Assembly (NCBI GenBank): GCA_964400685.1
Contig: CAYNVT010000073.1
Coordinates: 1-20,115 of the forward strand
DNA: 20,115 bases
From: DATCTV01 sp964400685
GTDB taxonomy: Bacteria > Desulfobacterota > Desulfomonilia > UBA1062
Direction of reading: 5' to 3'
This document shows, piece after piece, positions 7,609-15,835 of the stretch. The number at the start of each line of letters is the position of its first letter. Positions within the stretch are counted from its first letter, which is position 1. The notes beneath the pieces were generated by a model that was not told where the DNA came from, did not search any database, and saw nothing but the letters and a program-made list of their open reading frames with translations. Both the position numbers and the translations under genes were made by a program.

Positions 7609-7980
7609 TCAGTCTCTTACAATAACCGTAACCTGGAATGCCATGACATCATAGGTACCGGCCCCGCTCATATTGTTGTACCTCAAAAGGAGATCGGTTG
7701 TCCCGGTGCCTGTCACCCTGAACCTGGTAACCGAGGTCCCGTTAGAGGGGATGGCCATGGGACCGCTTACAAGCTCAAGAATATCGTCGTCATACCTGCC
7801 TACTGTCCAGTCATAGCCGTCATTAGAGTCGTCATTGAGAACGACAGTCAGAGTATCCCCGATATTCATTTCTATGTCTATCCAGTCATCACTGTCCGTA
7901 ATGGTCCTGTCAGCTGCTAATGAAGCTTTCGCACAGAAAAGAATTGCGGCAACAATTATGATAATGCCTGTCTTTTTCAT
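7609..7980 (-). CDS. Secreted divergent chagasin-like protein
   Basis: This 123-residue protein has a clear signal peptide (MKK, hydrophobic IIIIVAAILFC, cleavage likely after SLA/AA near residue 22). The mature region resembles the I42 inhibitor encoded two genes downstream: INIGD-type strand (MNIGDTLTVVL), a loop SNDGYDW in place of NxTTGYxW, a YDDDI segment shared with the paralog, and TGTGTTDLLLRY aligned to TGTGRTDLNLEY. The RPW loop motif is absent (RYNNMS). It is probably an ancient paralog with changed or lost inhibitory activity. GGAG lies eight bases before the ATG. It heads a four-gene run (3, 9 and -8 base spacings) that includes the Nudix gene. Confidence 0.72.
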   Translation of the reverse strand: MKKTGIIIIVAAILFCAKASLAADRTITDSDDWIDIEMNIGDTLTVVLNDDSNDGYDWTVGRYDDDILELVSGPMAIPSNGTSVTRFRVTGTGTTDLLLRYNNMSGAGTYDVMAFQVTVIVRD

Positions 7981-8054
7981 GGCAAGACTCCTTCAAGAAA
8001 TATTGGCTGCTACAGGACATTTCGTCATTTCAGGCAAAAGGCTTTAGACAAATA

Positions 8055-8097
8055 AACTTTTTAGACATTCAAGGGCGGGCAAACGCCCGCCTTTGAA
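8055..8097 (-). terminator. Intrinsic terminator after the S15 hydrolase gene
   Basis: On the minus strand a 13-base stem (12 matches) with a four-base loop spans 8097-8068; its core is GGCGGGC/GCCCGCC. It is followed by TGTCTAAAAAG, a mediocre T tract. It lies just after the hydrolase stop at 8103 and separates it from the chagasin-like run. Confidence 0.7.
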
Positions 8098-8102
8098 TTA
8101 TT

Positions 8103-10616
8103 TTAAATTCTTGCGCTGTTTATGAAGCAGAAGGAGCTGCCTGATGAATCCCCGTCCGATACGGCGTCCTCGGCATTTGGCTTCTGTGTGCCGTCATCCG
8201 GATCATCAATTTCTGTGTCGTCTCCTGGTTCAGGACCCATCAGATAGGCATTTGCCGCCTGGTTGGCGTTGTATCCGTCGCTGTATTTCGAAAGATAATT
8301 ACTTTTCGAACCGATCCACTTCCAGGTTTTGCCTTCATTATCTGATTTGACCATATCGAATTCAATGTTTGCAGGGTGTTCCGCGTCTATGATAAAAGTA
8401 TTGTCGGATGGCCTGAGGACAGGCAGGAAATGCGGGAAATCACTCCCTGAAATGCTTAGGCGTATCCGGTGTCCTTTCTTGAACACATTGCATGTGGGCC
8501 ATAGTTCGATGACATAGGGATAAAGAGTGTTTTCTTCAATCATGTCAGGGTACAGATCCGGGTAGGAATAGAATGGATCAAAGGCTTTATAAGCCTTATC
8601 CAGTTTCTTCTTGTCGCCCGGGTCATAAGGTCTGTGGGATGCGGCAAGCCAGCCTGAAGTCAGATTTTTTGCGCGTCCGTCTTCGAAGACGTCATTCAGT
8701 TCAGCCACCCATTGTACATCTTTGCGGTTCATAAGATTAAACAGGAGATTGGGTTCTTCTATATTAAAATATTTCTTTATGAGTTCAAGGACATTGTCCC
8801 AGGCATCCGCCCCGATCGTGTCAAAAGTGGTTCTAGCCCAGAATGTGAGCTTGATTGGCCCGGCAATCTCGACATCCTTCTTAAGAGGTTCGGTCGTGAA
8901 TGTCAGCACCCCTTTCTCGTCAGTGCGCTCATCCTCCCAGGGAGCCTTATCTCCAGCCCCCGGCTTTCCGCTTACCGCTCGCGCAAAGATGTTTGCTAAG
9001 TCGGGAACGCCTATATAGAACCTGACCATTGACCTGGACAATGCTCCATGCAGGTTTGCGGGCCTGTGCTTCAGCACCGGCGCATTGCCATCAGTGGTAT
9101 AATCAAAAGAATCGGTCTGCCATGCGAGGCTGTAATTATTCCTGGCGTTTGAATAAACCCCTGTCGTGAAGGAATCCCCGCTGATTCCGGAGGCTTTTTT
9201 GCCTGAAAGCCAGAGCTTCTTTTTTTCAACCCTCGAAGCCGGCAGCGGCCAGGCCTTTTCAGCCCTCCACCTGTCTTCTCCCATTACATAAAGCAGCACC
9301 GGGAATTTGGTCATGAACGAATCGACCTTGCCCTTTATCTTCCAGTCAAACCAGCGGGCGGCGATGGCCTGGGTTTTGTAAAGGTCAGGCAGGCCCATTC
9401 CCAGACTACCGTCCATATGATACCACGGACCCATTAAAAGCGCCTTGTCGCCGGTATCATGCTGAGACAACCCGTATTCATAATGATTGAGTGAACCCTT
9501 GGTGAATATGCAGAACCAGCCGCCAAGAATGAACACCGGCAGTTTGCTGGGAATGACACGCTCCCCTTCCGGAATCGGCTGCCCCTTGAAATTTTTTGTA
9601 TCCTCGGTATTGCCGACATACGTCCATCCGCCTTCAGGTTTTACGGGCCAGTACTGCATGCTTGAACGCGGGTTTATAAAATCGCCGTCATATTCCAGCC
9701 CTGGGTCTTGAGCCAGATCGATATGCGTCTGAATGTTTGCCATATGGTCTTTCCATGCGGTTGCCGCATCGTTAAGCTCATCCATTGTCGGGAGAAATTC
9801 GTTTTCACCCAGGATGCTCAGGGGAGGCAATATCGCAAGGATATCTGTCAAAGGCAGCCAGAGACCCACCATGAACCACACGTCGAGATTTCCGTTCTGC
9901 ATGAGCGTTTCCTTATAAGGATCGCTCTGGGGGACATATGTGAAAAGAGCCTTCAGGTGTTCCGGCTCGCCGTTTTTGTCCCGCTTGCACAGGCCCGCCG
10001 TATTCAGCTGTGTAATAGCCATATATGAAGCCCCGATCATGCCGGAAGTACCGTCAGACCATGGCTGGCCGTTTTCTACGCCACCTTCATCTTTGTCTCC
10101 CGGCAGCCAGTGGTCGACTATATATGCTACGTCATACTGCTCTTCAAAGGTGAATATGTCCCATTTTCCTTCCGCCGAAGCCGAGCCCCTGAGGTCTATT
10201 CCCAGTACGTTGTAGCCATGCTTTACCAGAGGAACCCCCCAGGGGATGATGCAGAACTCACGGCGGTAGCAGGTTGCTACGATAATTGTTGGCCTTTTCG
10301 TAATGCGGCCTGCAGCTGCGTCCGCAGGGTCATCTTTCGGCCTTACCAGTGTGCCCCACAACGTGACACCCTTAAGTTTGCCTATGCTCTGATCTCCTAT
10401 GAACTCAACCGGACTTTCGTCGGCATGCCTTCTGTACTGATCAGGGATATCAATTCTGACATTTAAATCTATTACATAATCAGACGTACCTGTAGTCTTG
10501 ATTGCTGAAGCAAGATTGCTTTGGGTAGTGCCGCCCAGGATGCCTGCCGCATCAAGCGGAGACGAAAAGAAGGTTACCGTGCAAAGACAAATAAACAAAG
10601 CAAATTTGTTAAACAT
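8103..10616 (-). CDS. Secreted S15/CocE-NonD family hydrolase with atypical catalytic site
   Basis: This 837-residue exported alpha/beta hydrolase is related to X-Pro dipeptidyl-peptidase and cocaine esterase. It starts at the ATG giving MFNKFALFICLC, five bases after GGAGG; a longer TTG reading would swallow the ribosome site. A signal peptide ends near LDAAG (residue 24). The nucleophile motif is GMIGASYMA (Ser197), preceded by GIDLRGSASAEG, and the His motif is MGPWYHMDGS (His400). Where relatives have GGWxD, this protein has GGWFCIF, so Cys369 replaces the acid. The C-terminal beta domain (S15 'non-catalytic' type) spans about 480-765. It ends in an acidic linker and SSFCFINSARI. Its substrate is unknown, and the preserved Ser/His leaves activity open. 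Confidence 0.85.
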   Translation of the reverse strand: MFNKFALFICLCTVTFFSSPLDAAGILGGTTQSNLASAIKTTGTSDYVIDLNVRIDIPDQYRRHADESPVEFIGDQSIGKLKGVTLWGTLVRPKDDPADAAAGRITKRPTIIVATCYRREFCIIPWGVPLVKHGYNVLGIDLRGSASAEGKWDIFTFEEQYDVAYIVDHWLPGDKDEGGVENGQPWSDGTSGMIGASYMAITQLNTAGLCKRDKNGEPEHLKALFTYVPQSDPYKETLMQNGNLDVWFMVGLWLPLTDILAILPPLSILGENEFLPTMDELNDAATAWKDHMANIQTHIDLAQDPGLEYDGDFINPRSSMQYWPVKPEGGWTYVGNTEDTKNFKGQPIPEGERVIPSKLPVFILGGWFCIFTKGSLNHYEYGLSQHDTGDKALLMGPWYHMDGSLGMGLPDLYKTQAIAARWFDWKIKGKVDSFMTKFPVLLYVMGEDRWRAEKAWPLPASRVEKKKLWLSGKKASGISGDSFTTGVYSNARNNYSLAWQTDSFDYTTDGNAPVLKHRPANLHGALSRSMVRFYIGVPDLANIFARAVSGKPGAGDKAPWEDERTDEKGVLTFTTEPLKKDVEIAGPIKLTFWARTTFDTIGADAWDNVLELIKKYFNIEEPNLLFNLMNRKDVQWVAELNDVFEDGRAKNLTSGWLAASHRPYDPGDKKKLDKAYKAFDPFYSYPDLYPDMIEENTLYPYVIELWPTCNVFKKGHRIRLSISGSDFPHFLPVLRPSDNTFIIDAEHPANIEFDMVKSDNEGKTWKWIGSKSNYLSKYSDGYNANQAANAYLMGPEPGDDTEIDDPDDGTQKPNAEDAVSDGDSSGSSFCFINSARI

Positions 10617-10655
10617 TATTTCCTCCAAAAATATAGCAATTGTAAAATCAGCAAC

Positions 10656-10684
10656 TTAACGAATCATTAACATAATACTATAAT
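10656..10684 (+). promoter_or_regulatory. Possible promoter of the beta-CASP nuclease gene
   Basis: TTAACG (10656-10661) and a perfect TATAAT (10679-10684) are separated by 17 bases in the 192-base divergent spacer. The implied leader is about 118 bases. Two further ACTATAA elements follow at 10686 and 10699, so the exact start site is uncertain. Confidence 0.4.
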
Positions 10685-10808
10685 GACTATAATAAAATAC
10701 TATAACGCGCAGGCAAGTGCCATTTAAAAAAATAATTTATTCACAGAAATCGAATTATTATGCCGATAAGCTGAAATACAGAGTTTCTTCAAGAGAGGAG
10801 GAGGGTGA

Positions 10809-12422
10809 ATGATCAAGGTTACATGTCTTGGGGCCGCAGGAACCGTAACAGGGTCGAATTACCTGATAGAGTCGGGCGATAACAGGAAATATATTGTTGA
10901 CTGCGGGATGTTCCAGGGCGGGGTGGATATGGAAATGAGGAACTGGCTGGCCTGGAATTTTGACCCGCGCGAAATTGATGCCCTCATTCTGACTCATGCC
11001 CACATTGATCACAGCGGCCGGATTCCGAAGCTTGTCAAAGACGGCTTTAAGGGCCGCATACTGGCTACGCCTGCAACGCTTGATCTCTGTCAGGTGATGC
11101 TGCTGGACTCGGCCTATGTACAGGAAATGGACACCCAGTGGCAGAACAGGAAAAACGGCCGCAGGGGCAAAAGACCTGTCGAAGCTCTTTATTCGACAGA
11201 GGATGCTGAAAACTCTTTTAAATATTTTGAACCTGTTCAAAGAGATACTCTTATCCAGCTCGATGATTCCGTAAGGTTCAGGTTCAGGAATGCAGGGCAT
11301 ATCCTGGGGTCGTGCATTATCGAAATGTGGATTAAAGACGACGGCAGAGAAGTGAAAATCGTATTTTCGGGTGACATCGGACAGAAGAACCAGCTCATCA
11401 TGTGCGAGCCTGAGGAGCTTTTCAGCGCAGATTATGTTTTTGTCGAATCCACTTACGGAAACCGTCTCCACCGTTCGATTGATGCAAGCACGGAAGAACT
11501 GCTTGATGCAGTCAAATATGCATATGGCCACGGGGAAAAGGTTCTCATCCCGGCATTTGCCGTTGAACGGACTCAGGAGATTTTATACATCCTGTCTGAA
11601 TTGAACCGCTCGGGTAGTCTGCCGGACATGCCTGTATTCCTCGACAGCCCTCTGGCCATAAAGGCGACCAATATTTTCAGAAAATACAAAAAGGAATATG
11701 ACGAAGACGCTCTCGCCATAGTCAACCAGGGTATAGACCCTCTTGACCTGCCTAATCTTAAGTTCACCAATGACATGAAGGAGTCCATGGCCATAAATAC
11801 AATGAAGGGTCCCGCCATAGTGATTGCAGGAAACGGCATGTGTACGGCGGGACGTATAAAACATCACCTGAAGCATAACCTCTGGAGACCCGGCGCAAGT
11901 ATAGTGATAGTGGGTTTCCAGACACAGGGATCGACTGGAAGGATGCTTGTCGAAGGCAGGCGTTCTGTAAGGATTCTGAGGGAGAACATTTCCGTCAGGG
12001 CACGCATCTACAGTATAAACGGGTTTTCAAGCCATGCCGACCAGAAGGACCTTTTGGAATGGGTCGGACATTTCAAATCTTCAGGACCTCAGGTCTTTGT
12101 AATTCATGGCGAGCCTGTTGCCAGTGACACGCTGGCAAAGCTCATCCGGGAAGAAATCGGGCTCAATGCACAGGTGCCCCTTTGGAGGGAAAAGCTGATT
12201 CTTGCAGCAGGAGAACAGGCAGGTAAAATCATTGCTGTTCCGGCCCCGGCCCCCGCCGATATAACGCCTGTCATGATGAAGGCCATAAGCAGCGTGGAAA
12301 CGGAGCTTTCCAGGCTGAAGACCGTAGCGGCTGAAGGCGCTGCATCAGGTCGTATAACGCCCGAAGACATAGACAAACTCAAGGCGATCCGGGAAGACTT
12401 GGAGGCTATCCTGGCAGGATAA
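10809..12422 (+). CDS. Beta-CASP metallo-beta-lactamase-fold ribonuclease (CPSF73-like)
   Basis: This 537-residue cytosolic metallo-hydrolase resembles bacterial homologues of the mRNA 3'-end nuclease CPSF73. Zinc-ligand motifs are in order: HAHIDH (residues 63-68), AGHILGS (His164) and SGDIG (Asp189). Beta-CASP motifs follow: VESTYG (motif A, Glu213), PAFAVERTQEIL near 248, GNGMCTAGRIKHHLKH (motif B region), and SSHADQ plus VIHGE in the RNA-specificity domain. The last 60 residues form a charged helical extension (SSVETELSRLKTV, ITPEDIDKLKAIREDL) beyond the usual end near 470. A strong site (AGGAGGAGGGTGA) precedes the ATG. It is the only conserved plus-strand gene in the left two thirds and converges with the acyltransferase, leaving four bases between stops. 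Likely role: RNA processing or decay. Confidence 0.93.
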   Translation: MIKVTCLGAAGTVTGSNYLIESGDNRKYIVDCGMFQGGVDMEMRNWLAWNFDPREIDALILTHAHIDHSGRIPKLVKDGFKGRILATPATLDLCQVMLLDSAYVQEMDTQWQNRKNGRRGKRPVEALYSTEDAENSFKYFEPVQRDTLIQLDDSVRFRFRNAGHILGSCIIEMWIKDDGREVKIVFSGDIGQKNQLIMCEPEELFSADYVFVESTYGNRLHRSIDASTEELLDAVKYAYGHGEKVLIPAFAVERTQEILYILSELNRSGSLPDMPVFLDSPLAIKATNIFRKYKKEYDEDALAIVNQGIDPLDLPNLKFTNDMKESMAINTMKGPAIVIAGNGMCTAGRIKHHLKHNLWRPGASIVIVGFQTQGSTGRMLVEGRRSVRILRENISVRARIYSINGFSSHADQKDLLEWVGHFKSSGPQVFVIHGEPVASDTLAKLIREEIGLNAQVPLWREKLILAAGEQAGKIIAVPAPAPADITPVMMKAISSVETELSRLKTVAAEGAASGRITPEDIDKLKAIREDLEAILAG

Positions 12423-12426
12423 GGGC

Positions 12427-13563
12427 CTACAATATCTCTCTTGCAAGCGGCAGCCGCCTCAGGACAGCAGTGAAAGCAAATGTTACAACTGTTGCTATTA
12501 CTGACACACAGGCGAATTTAACAAGCGGCCCTGCAGGAATACAGGCGAACACATACTGGAAGATTACCAGAATCGGCACATGGAAAAGATATACGCCGTA
12601 TGTGCACAGCCCCATCTCGACACTTAGCTTATTTGAGCCGTTAATCTTTTCCCTGAACAGGATCATAAAACCTATGCAGAAGCCCGTGCAGAGAAAGGTT
12701 TCCCAAAGCACGAATAATGGACCGGGAAAAACCTTGAACCACGCCGTCACGCTGTAGAGAATTGAAAGGCCAATGCCCACACCAAGCCAGATATAACCTG
12801 ATTTCGCCGGGAAGCGTTCTATCCAGTTGTTTCTGTATGCCAGCACGCCCATGATGAACCATCCCAGATCCCGCGGTACATCGGCAAATGCCACCTGAAT
12901 AAATCCCAGGAAGGCTATCCATTTGTCTATCGGATAAGGAATTCTGATAACGGCGCATAAGACCATGACAACGAGCGAGAACCCTACTATCTGCAATGTT
13001 TTCGGGATTGGCGCGTCCATCTTCCGGCCCGGAGAACTTTTCCTTATAATGCGCCAGAGAGTATACACGCACGCGAATACGAGGAGGTGTTCGACGAACC
13101 AGAGCTGTGCGAAATTGAACTCAGGCCATGCAGGACCCGACCAGTCAGCAGGTTTTAGTCCCATCCCGAACCAGAAATTCCGGTAATACTCGAAAAAGCC
13201 GATATAGCCGTAATGTCTGAAATTGAGGAAATAGCAGTAGTGTATAAGGGGGATTATTGCCAGACAAAAGACAAGTAGGGGTATGCCCAGTCGCTTGAAC
13301 CTGTCAGCCAGAAATTTAACTGGCCCTTTTTTGTCAAATGCACCCGGCATGAAATAGCCAGAAATGAAGAAAAAGAGGCTCATGAAAAAAGAGCGGTTTA
13401 CTGCAAAGAACATACTCAGTATCCTGGTCCGTTCAGGTTCCTGATATGCCCACCAACCTCCAGTAGGCCCGTATGCCTGGCCGACGTGGTGCATAAGGAC
13501 AAGGATTATGAGTGCTATCCTGATATTATCGAAGTAAGCAGTCCTGCCGGTATTAGTACCCAT
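12427..13563 (-). CDS. Membrane acyltransferase, acyltransferase-3 family
   Basis: This 378-residue protein has about ten hydrophobic segments and the acyltransferase-3 (OafA/OpgC-type) layout. The N-terminus reads RTAYFDNIRIALIILVLMHH, with the His pair at 24-25 that in this family takes part in acyl transfer at the membrane. FFMSLFFFISGYFMPG near residue 60 and the RFKRLGIPLLVFC segment near 88 are family landmarks. Members O-acylate surface sugars or glucans; the substrate here is unknown. The ATG at 13563 has only a weak ribosome site (TTGAG). It converges with the nuclease gene and has no functional neighbours, so context does not help. Confidence 0.87.
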   Translation of the reverse strand: MGTNTGRTAYFDNIRIALIILVLMHHVGQAYGPTGGWWAYQEPERTRILSMFFAVNRSFFMSLFFFISGYFMPGAFDKKGPVKFLADRFKRLGIPLLVFCLAIIPLIHYCYFLNFRHYGYIGFFEYYRNFWFGMGLKPADWSGPAWPEFNFAQLWFVEHLLVFACVYTLWRIIRKSSPGRKMDAPIPKTLQIVGFSLVVMVLCAVIRIPYPIDKWIAFLGFIQVAFADVPRDLGWFIMGVLAYRNNWIERFPAKSGYIWLGVGIGLSILYSVTAWFKVFPGPLFVLWETFLCTGFCIGFMILFREKINGSNKLSVEMGLCTYGVYLFHVPILVIFQYVFACIPAGPLVKFACVSVIATVVTFAFTAVLRRLPLAREIL

Positions 13564-13983
13564 TACTCAAGCATAAATACGTTTGTGCAAAACAATGCAA
13601 GACCGAATAAGAAAAATTGTTGCCTTATGTAAAAGCAGAGATATCTTTAGCAGATTATAAGTTTTGAGATTTGATAAAGAATGAAGATCATCGCAGATCT
13701 AAGAATTTATTTGAATCGAGATAACTCACAGATATGGACAATTTTGCACAACCGCTGACCAGTAAAGGTTTTGTGACGTACTATATAGTTTTATGATTTT
13801 CATTTCGGAATAACTCAAAAGTCATGACTAATTTTTCAGGAGATTAATGCCGATGTAGTATAAATATTGATAATACGTAGAAAAGAGAGGTTCTTGAGAG
13901 AAAAAATGCAGGTTGAACAAAACCAAAGGCAATGTTTCAATAAAGTACCGCTGTAGTTAAATCATTAGTTGTGTGTAACTTAA
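13564..13983. other. 420-base AT-rich spacer at the left edge of the accessory island
   Basis: No convincing gene is present. It contains a 10-base perfect palindrome AGTCATGACT (13820-13829), followed by TCAGGAGA (13836-13843) and ATGCCGATG (13847-13855). That arrangement echoes the ribosome site and start of the ParD-like gene, but here a TAG stops it after three codons. A 16-residue reading frame (13906-13956) with a modest ribosome site is not supported as a gene. Base composition drops sharply in G+C relative to the DNA left of 13563. Confidence 0.6.
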
Positions 13984-14490
13984 ATGAATAAAGTAAGTAT
14001 AATATTATTCACACTTTTGTGCCTATTTATCTCATCTACGGCATATGCCGATATAGTTTGGCCAGCTTTATTCCTTATTTCAAGAATGGTCACATGGTGG
14101 TCAATCGGAATGGGTCTTCTTGTTGAATACTTATTTGTACGACAACTCACAGGTTTTGATATTAAGAAAAGCATAATTGTGAATTTGACCATGAATGTCG
14201 CTTCTTCACTCTTGGGCATTATATTAATTCCACTTGCAGGCGTCGGTTGGGAAATATTTCCAGGCATTGTTATTTACAAATTATTTAATATGGGTACATT
14301 CAATCCCATTACATGGACTGCAACCTTTTTTATTGCAGTCTTTGTTAATGCATGGATTGAAAATTTTGTCATAAAAAAAGTTTTTAAGAAAAACTTAGGA
14401 TGGCGAGGTTTTTGGTGGCTCGCGCTGGCTAATGCAGTTAGCGTAGGCATTGCATTTATAAGCATCTTGGTAGTTCCATTAAAATCATAA
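13984..14490 (+). CDS. Integral membrane protein of unknown function, 168 aa
   Basis: I do not recognise this protein. Residues 1-22 form a signal peptide or first membrane helix (IILFTLLCLFISSTAYA). About four further hydrophobic segments follow: 25-55, 65-90, 108-125 and 140-165. Short basic loops (FDIKKS, KKVFKKNLGW) suggest several cytoplasmic turns. The DNA is clearly A+T-richer than the flanking housekeeping genes, consistent with horizontal acquisition. No clear ribosome site precedes the ATG (TGTAACTTAA), which lowers certainty, but the long hydrophobic open frame without interruption argues for a real gene. The neighbours are intergenic, so no operon partner is seen. Confidence 0.65.
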   Translation: MNKVSIILFTLLCLFISSTAYADIVWPALFLISRMVTWWSIGMGLLVEYLFVRQLTGFDIKKSIIVNLTMNVASSLLGIILIPLAGVGWEIFPGIVIYKLFNMGTFNPITWTATFFIAVFVNAWIENFVIKKVFKKNLGWRGFWWLALANAVSVGIAFISILVVPLKS

Positions 14491-14931
14491 TTAAAAACAA
14501 GATCACGCAACAATAAAATTAACCCGTCATGCAATAATTCTGGCTTGGTTTTCACTTTAGGAGGTTGCGCCAGCAATTTTTTATTTCATTATCCTCTGCA
14601 GAAGAGATATTCAGTCTTTGTAATAATCTTTGGACTTTCGATCATATCACGCATAATAAAATAATTGCCTTCCGGAAAGTCCATATAGTTTGAGGTAATC
14701 TATAGTTTTCTGGGACTGCATATATCATCTGAAGATGTAGGCAGGTAGGGCAATAGGCAAAAGTGCATTAAACTATAAAAAGTATCAAATCAATTTCCAT
14801 CTTCAGAATCATTGGTTACTTTGAAGGATCGAGGTTTTCTCATCGTCAAAATATTTCGAGTCTTTTCGAAAAATATGAAATATGTGAAAGAAGGAAGGGA
14901 TGACTGATAAAAGCACCCCTTCCTGAAAACT
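14491..14931. other. 441-base AT-rich spacer with possible gene debris
   Basis: No full gene is seen. On the minus strand 14684-14589 encodes a 31-residue frame (MDFPEGNYFIMRDMIESPKI then 11 more residues) that looks protein-like. It has no ribosome site and is preceded by an in-frame TAG, so it may be a leftover 3' fragment. Two 9-base inverted repeats occur (14631-14639 with 14675-14683; CTGAAGATG near 14728 with its complement near 14800), neither convincing as a mobile-element end. The integrase terminator lies at the right end. Confidence 0.5.
14884..14924 (-). terminator. Intrinsic terminator after the integrase
   Basis: On the minus strand, AGGAAGGGGTG (14924-14914) pairs with CATCCCTTCCT (14902-14892) over 11 base pairs including one G-U, with an 11-base loop. 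It is followed by TCTTTCA. It begins seven bases after the integrase stop codon. Confidence 0.65.
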
Positions 14932-15768
14932 TCAGCAGTAAAGATTCTCAATCCACTTCGTCGCTTCTTTATCGGTTATCTTGCCCAGATACCTCTGAGT
15001 TGTTGAAAGGTTCGCATGACGGAGGATCACTTTACTGACAATCTCAATGGAAACGCCGGATCGGGACGCATATGTGGCGGCATGCCTTCTCAAATCATGA
15101 GGCCTGATTTCTTTATCAACCAGCATGCCGGCTTTGTGGACTATGCATCTTGCCCCGACATAGGTGATTGGGAATATCCGTTTGTCTAGTTGGATGTTTT
15201 TGTTTTCGATGTATTCCTTCAATTTTTCAGACAACTTTTAAGGTATAAATACAAACTCTTGCTCCTTTCCGCTCTTGGGAGTTCTTAAAATCAACTTCTT
15301 GTCTTGGACGTCTGCTGGAGTAAGTTTGAGAACCTCGCTAATCCTCATCCCGCCCCTGGCCATTGGTTCCAGCATCAATCTGTCGCGTTGTTTCGTGGTC
15401 CTGAAAATGACTTCGTCTACGATTTCTTTGTCGAGGATGTCCCATTGATCCATCTCCGGCTGCCTGAATGTTCTTTTGAACATCAAGCTGTCGCATGGAT
15501 TCTTGAAGTCTTTATCCATGTTGTTCCTGATGAAGTTGAAGAACGCCCTTGTGTATGAATACCTTGATTGCCTCGTCCTTTGTTTTGTCCCCTCGCATAT
15601 ATGATTCAGGAATGAAAGCATTTCATCTGAAGAAATGGAATAAATATCTCTGTCGTGAAAGTGTTCTTCCATTTTCCTGAAAATGAACTCATAGGCCTTT
15701 AGCGTGTTTACCCTGGAAGCTGACTTATGGTACTCTAAACAAATACTGATTCCCTGTGACAGTAACAT
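14932..15768 (-). pseudogene. Tyrosine recombinase/integrase interrupted by one in-frame TAA
   Basis: Two reading frames in the same phase make a complete site-specific recombinase of about 278 codons, split only by TAA at 15240-15238. The first part (15768-15238, 176 residues) has the SAM-like core-binding domain and the catalytic Arg in GGMRISEVLKL (Arg142), with a candidate Lys in TPKSGKEQ. After the stop, KLSEKLKEYIENK continues the same domain. The rest holds the remaining catalytic residues: HDLRRHA (H-x-x-R), LRHANLS (His) and TTQRYLG (Tyr nucleophile). A strong site (AAGGAGGTGCACT) precedes the ATG. The N-terminal product alone would lack the nucleophile. A TTG just after the stop could restart translation but lacks a ribosome site. 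Likely the remnant of an integrated element. Confidence 0.85.
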
Positions 15769-15835
15769 AGTGCACCTCCTTGGCTGATTTCCTGTTTATA
15801 ATAACTTTTAAGAAGCTGAAGGTATTAAAACAGGT

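Noticed and set aside
10617..10628. Longer TTG start for the S15-type hydrolase
   Set aside because: It would place the GGAGG ribosome site inside the coding region and add residues ahead of a normal signal peptide.
10758..11531. 257-residue minus-strand reading frame opposite the nuclease gene
   Set aside because: It lies wholly antisense to a well-conserved beta-CASP gene, has no family-like motif and is explained by codon bias of the real gene.
14631..14683. 9-base inverted repeat as insertion-sequence ends
   Set aside because: The spacer is 35 bases, no transposase or target duplication is present, and a match of this size can occur by chance in AT-rich DNA.
15238..15240. Stop-codon recoding in the integrase
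   Set aside because: The codon is TAA, not the TGA or TAG used for selenocysteine or pyrrolysine, and no recoding structure was recognised.
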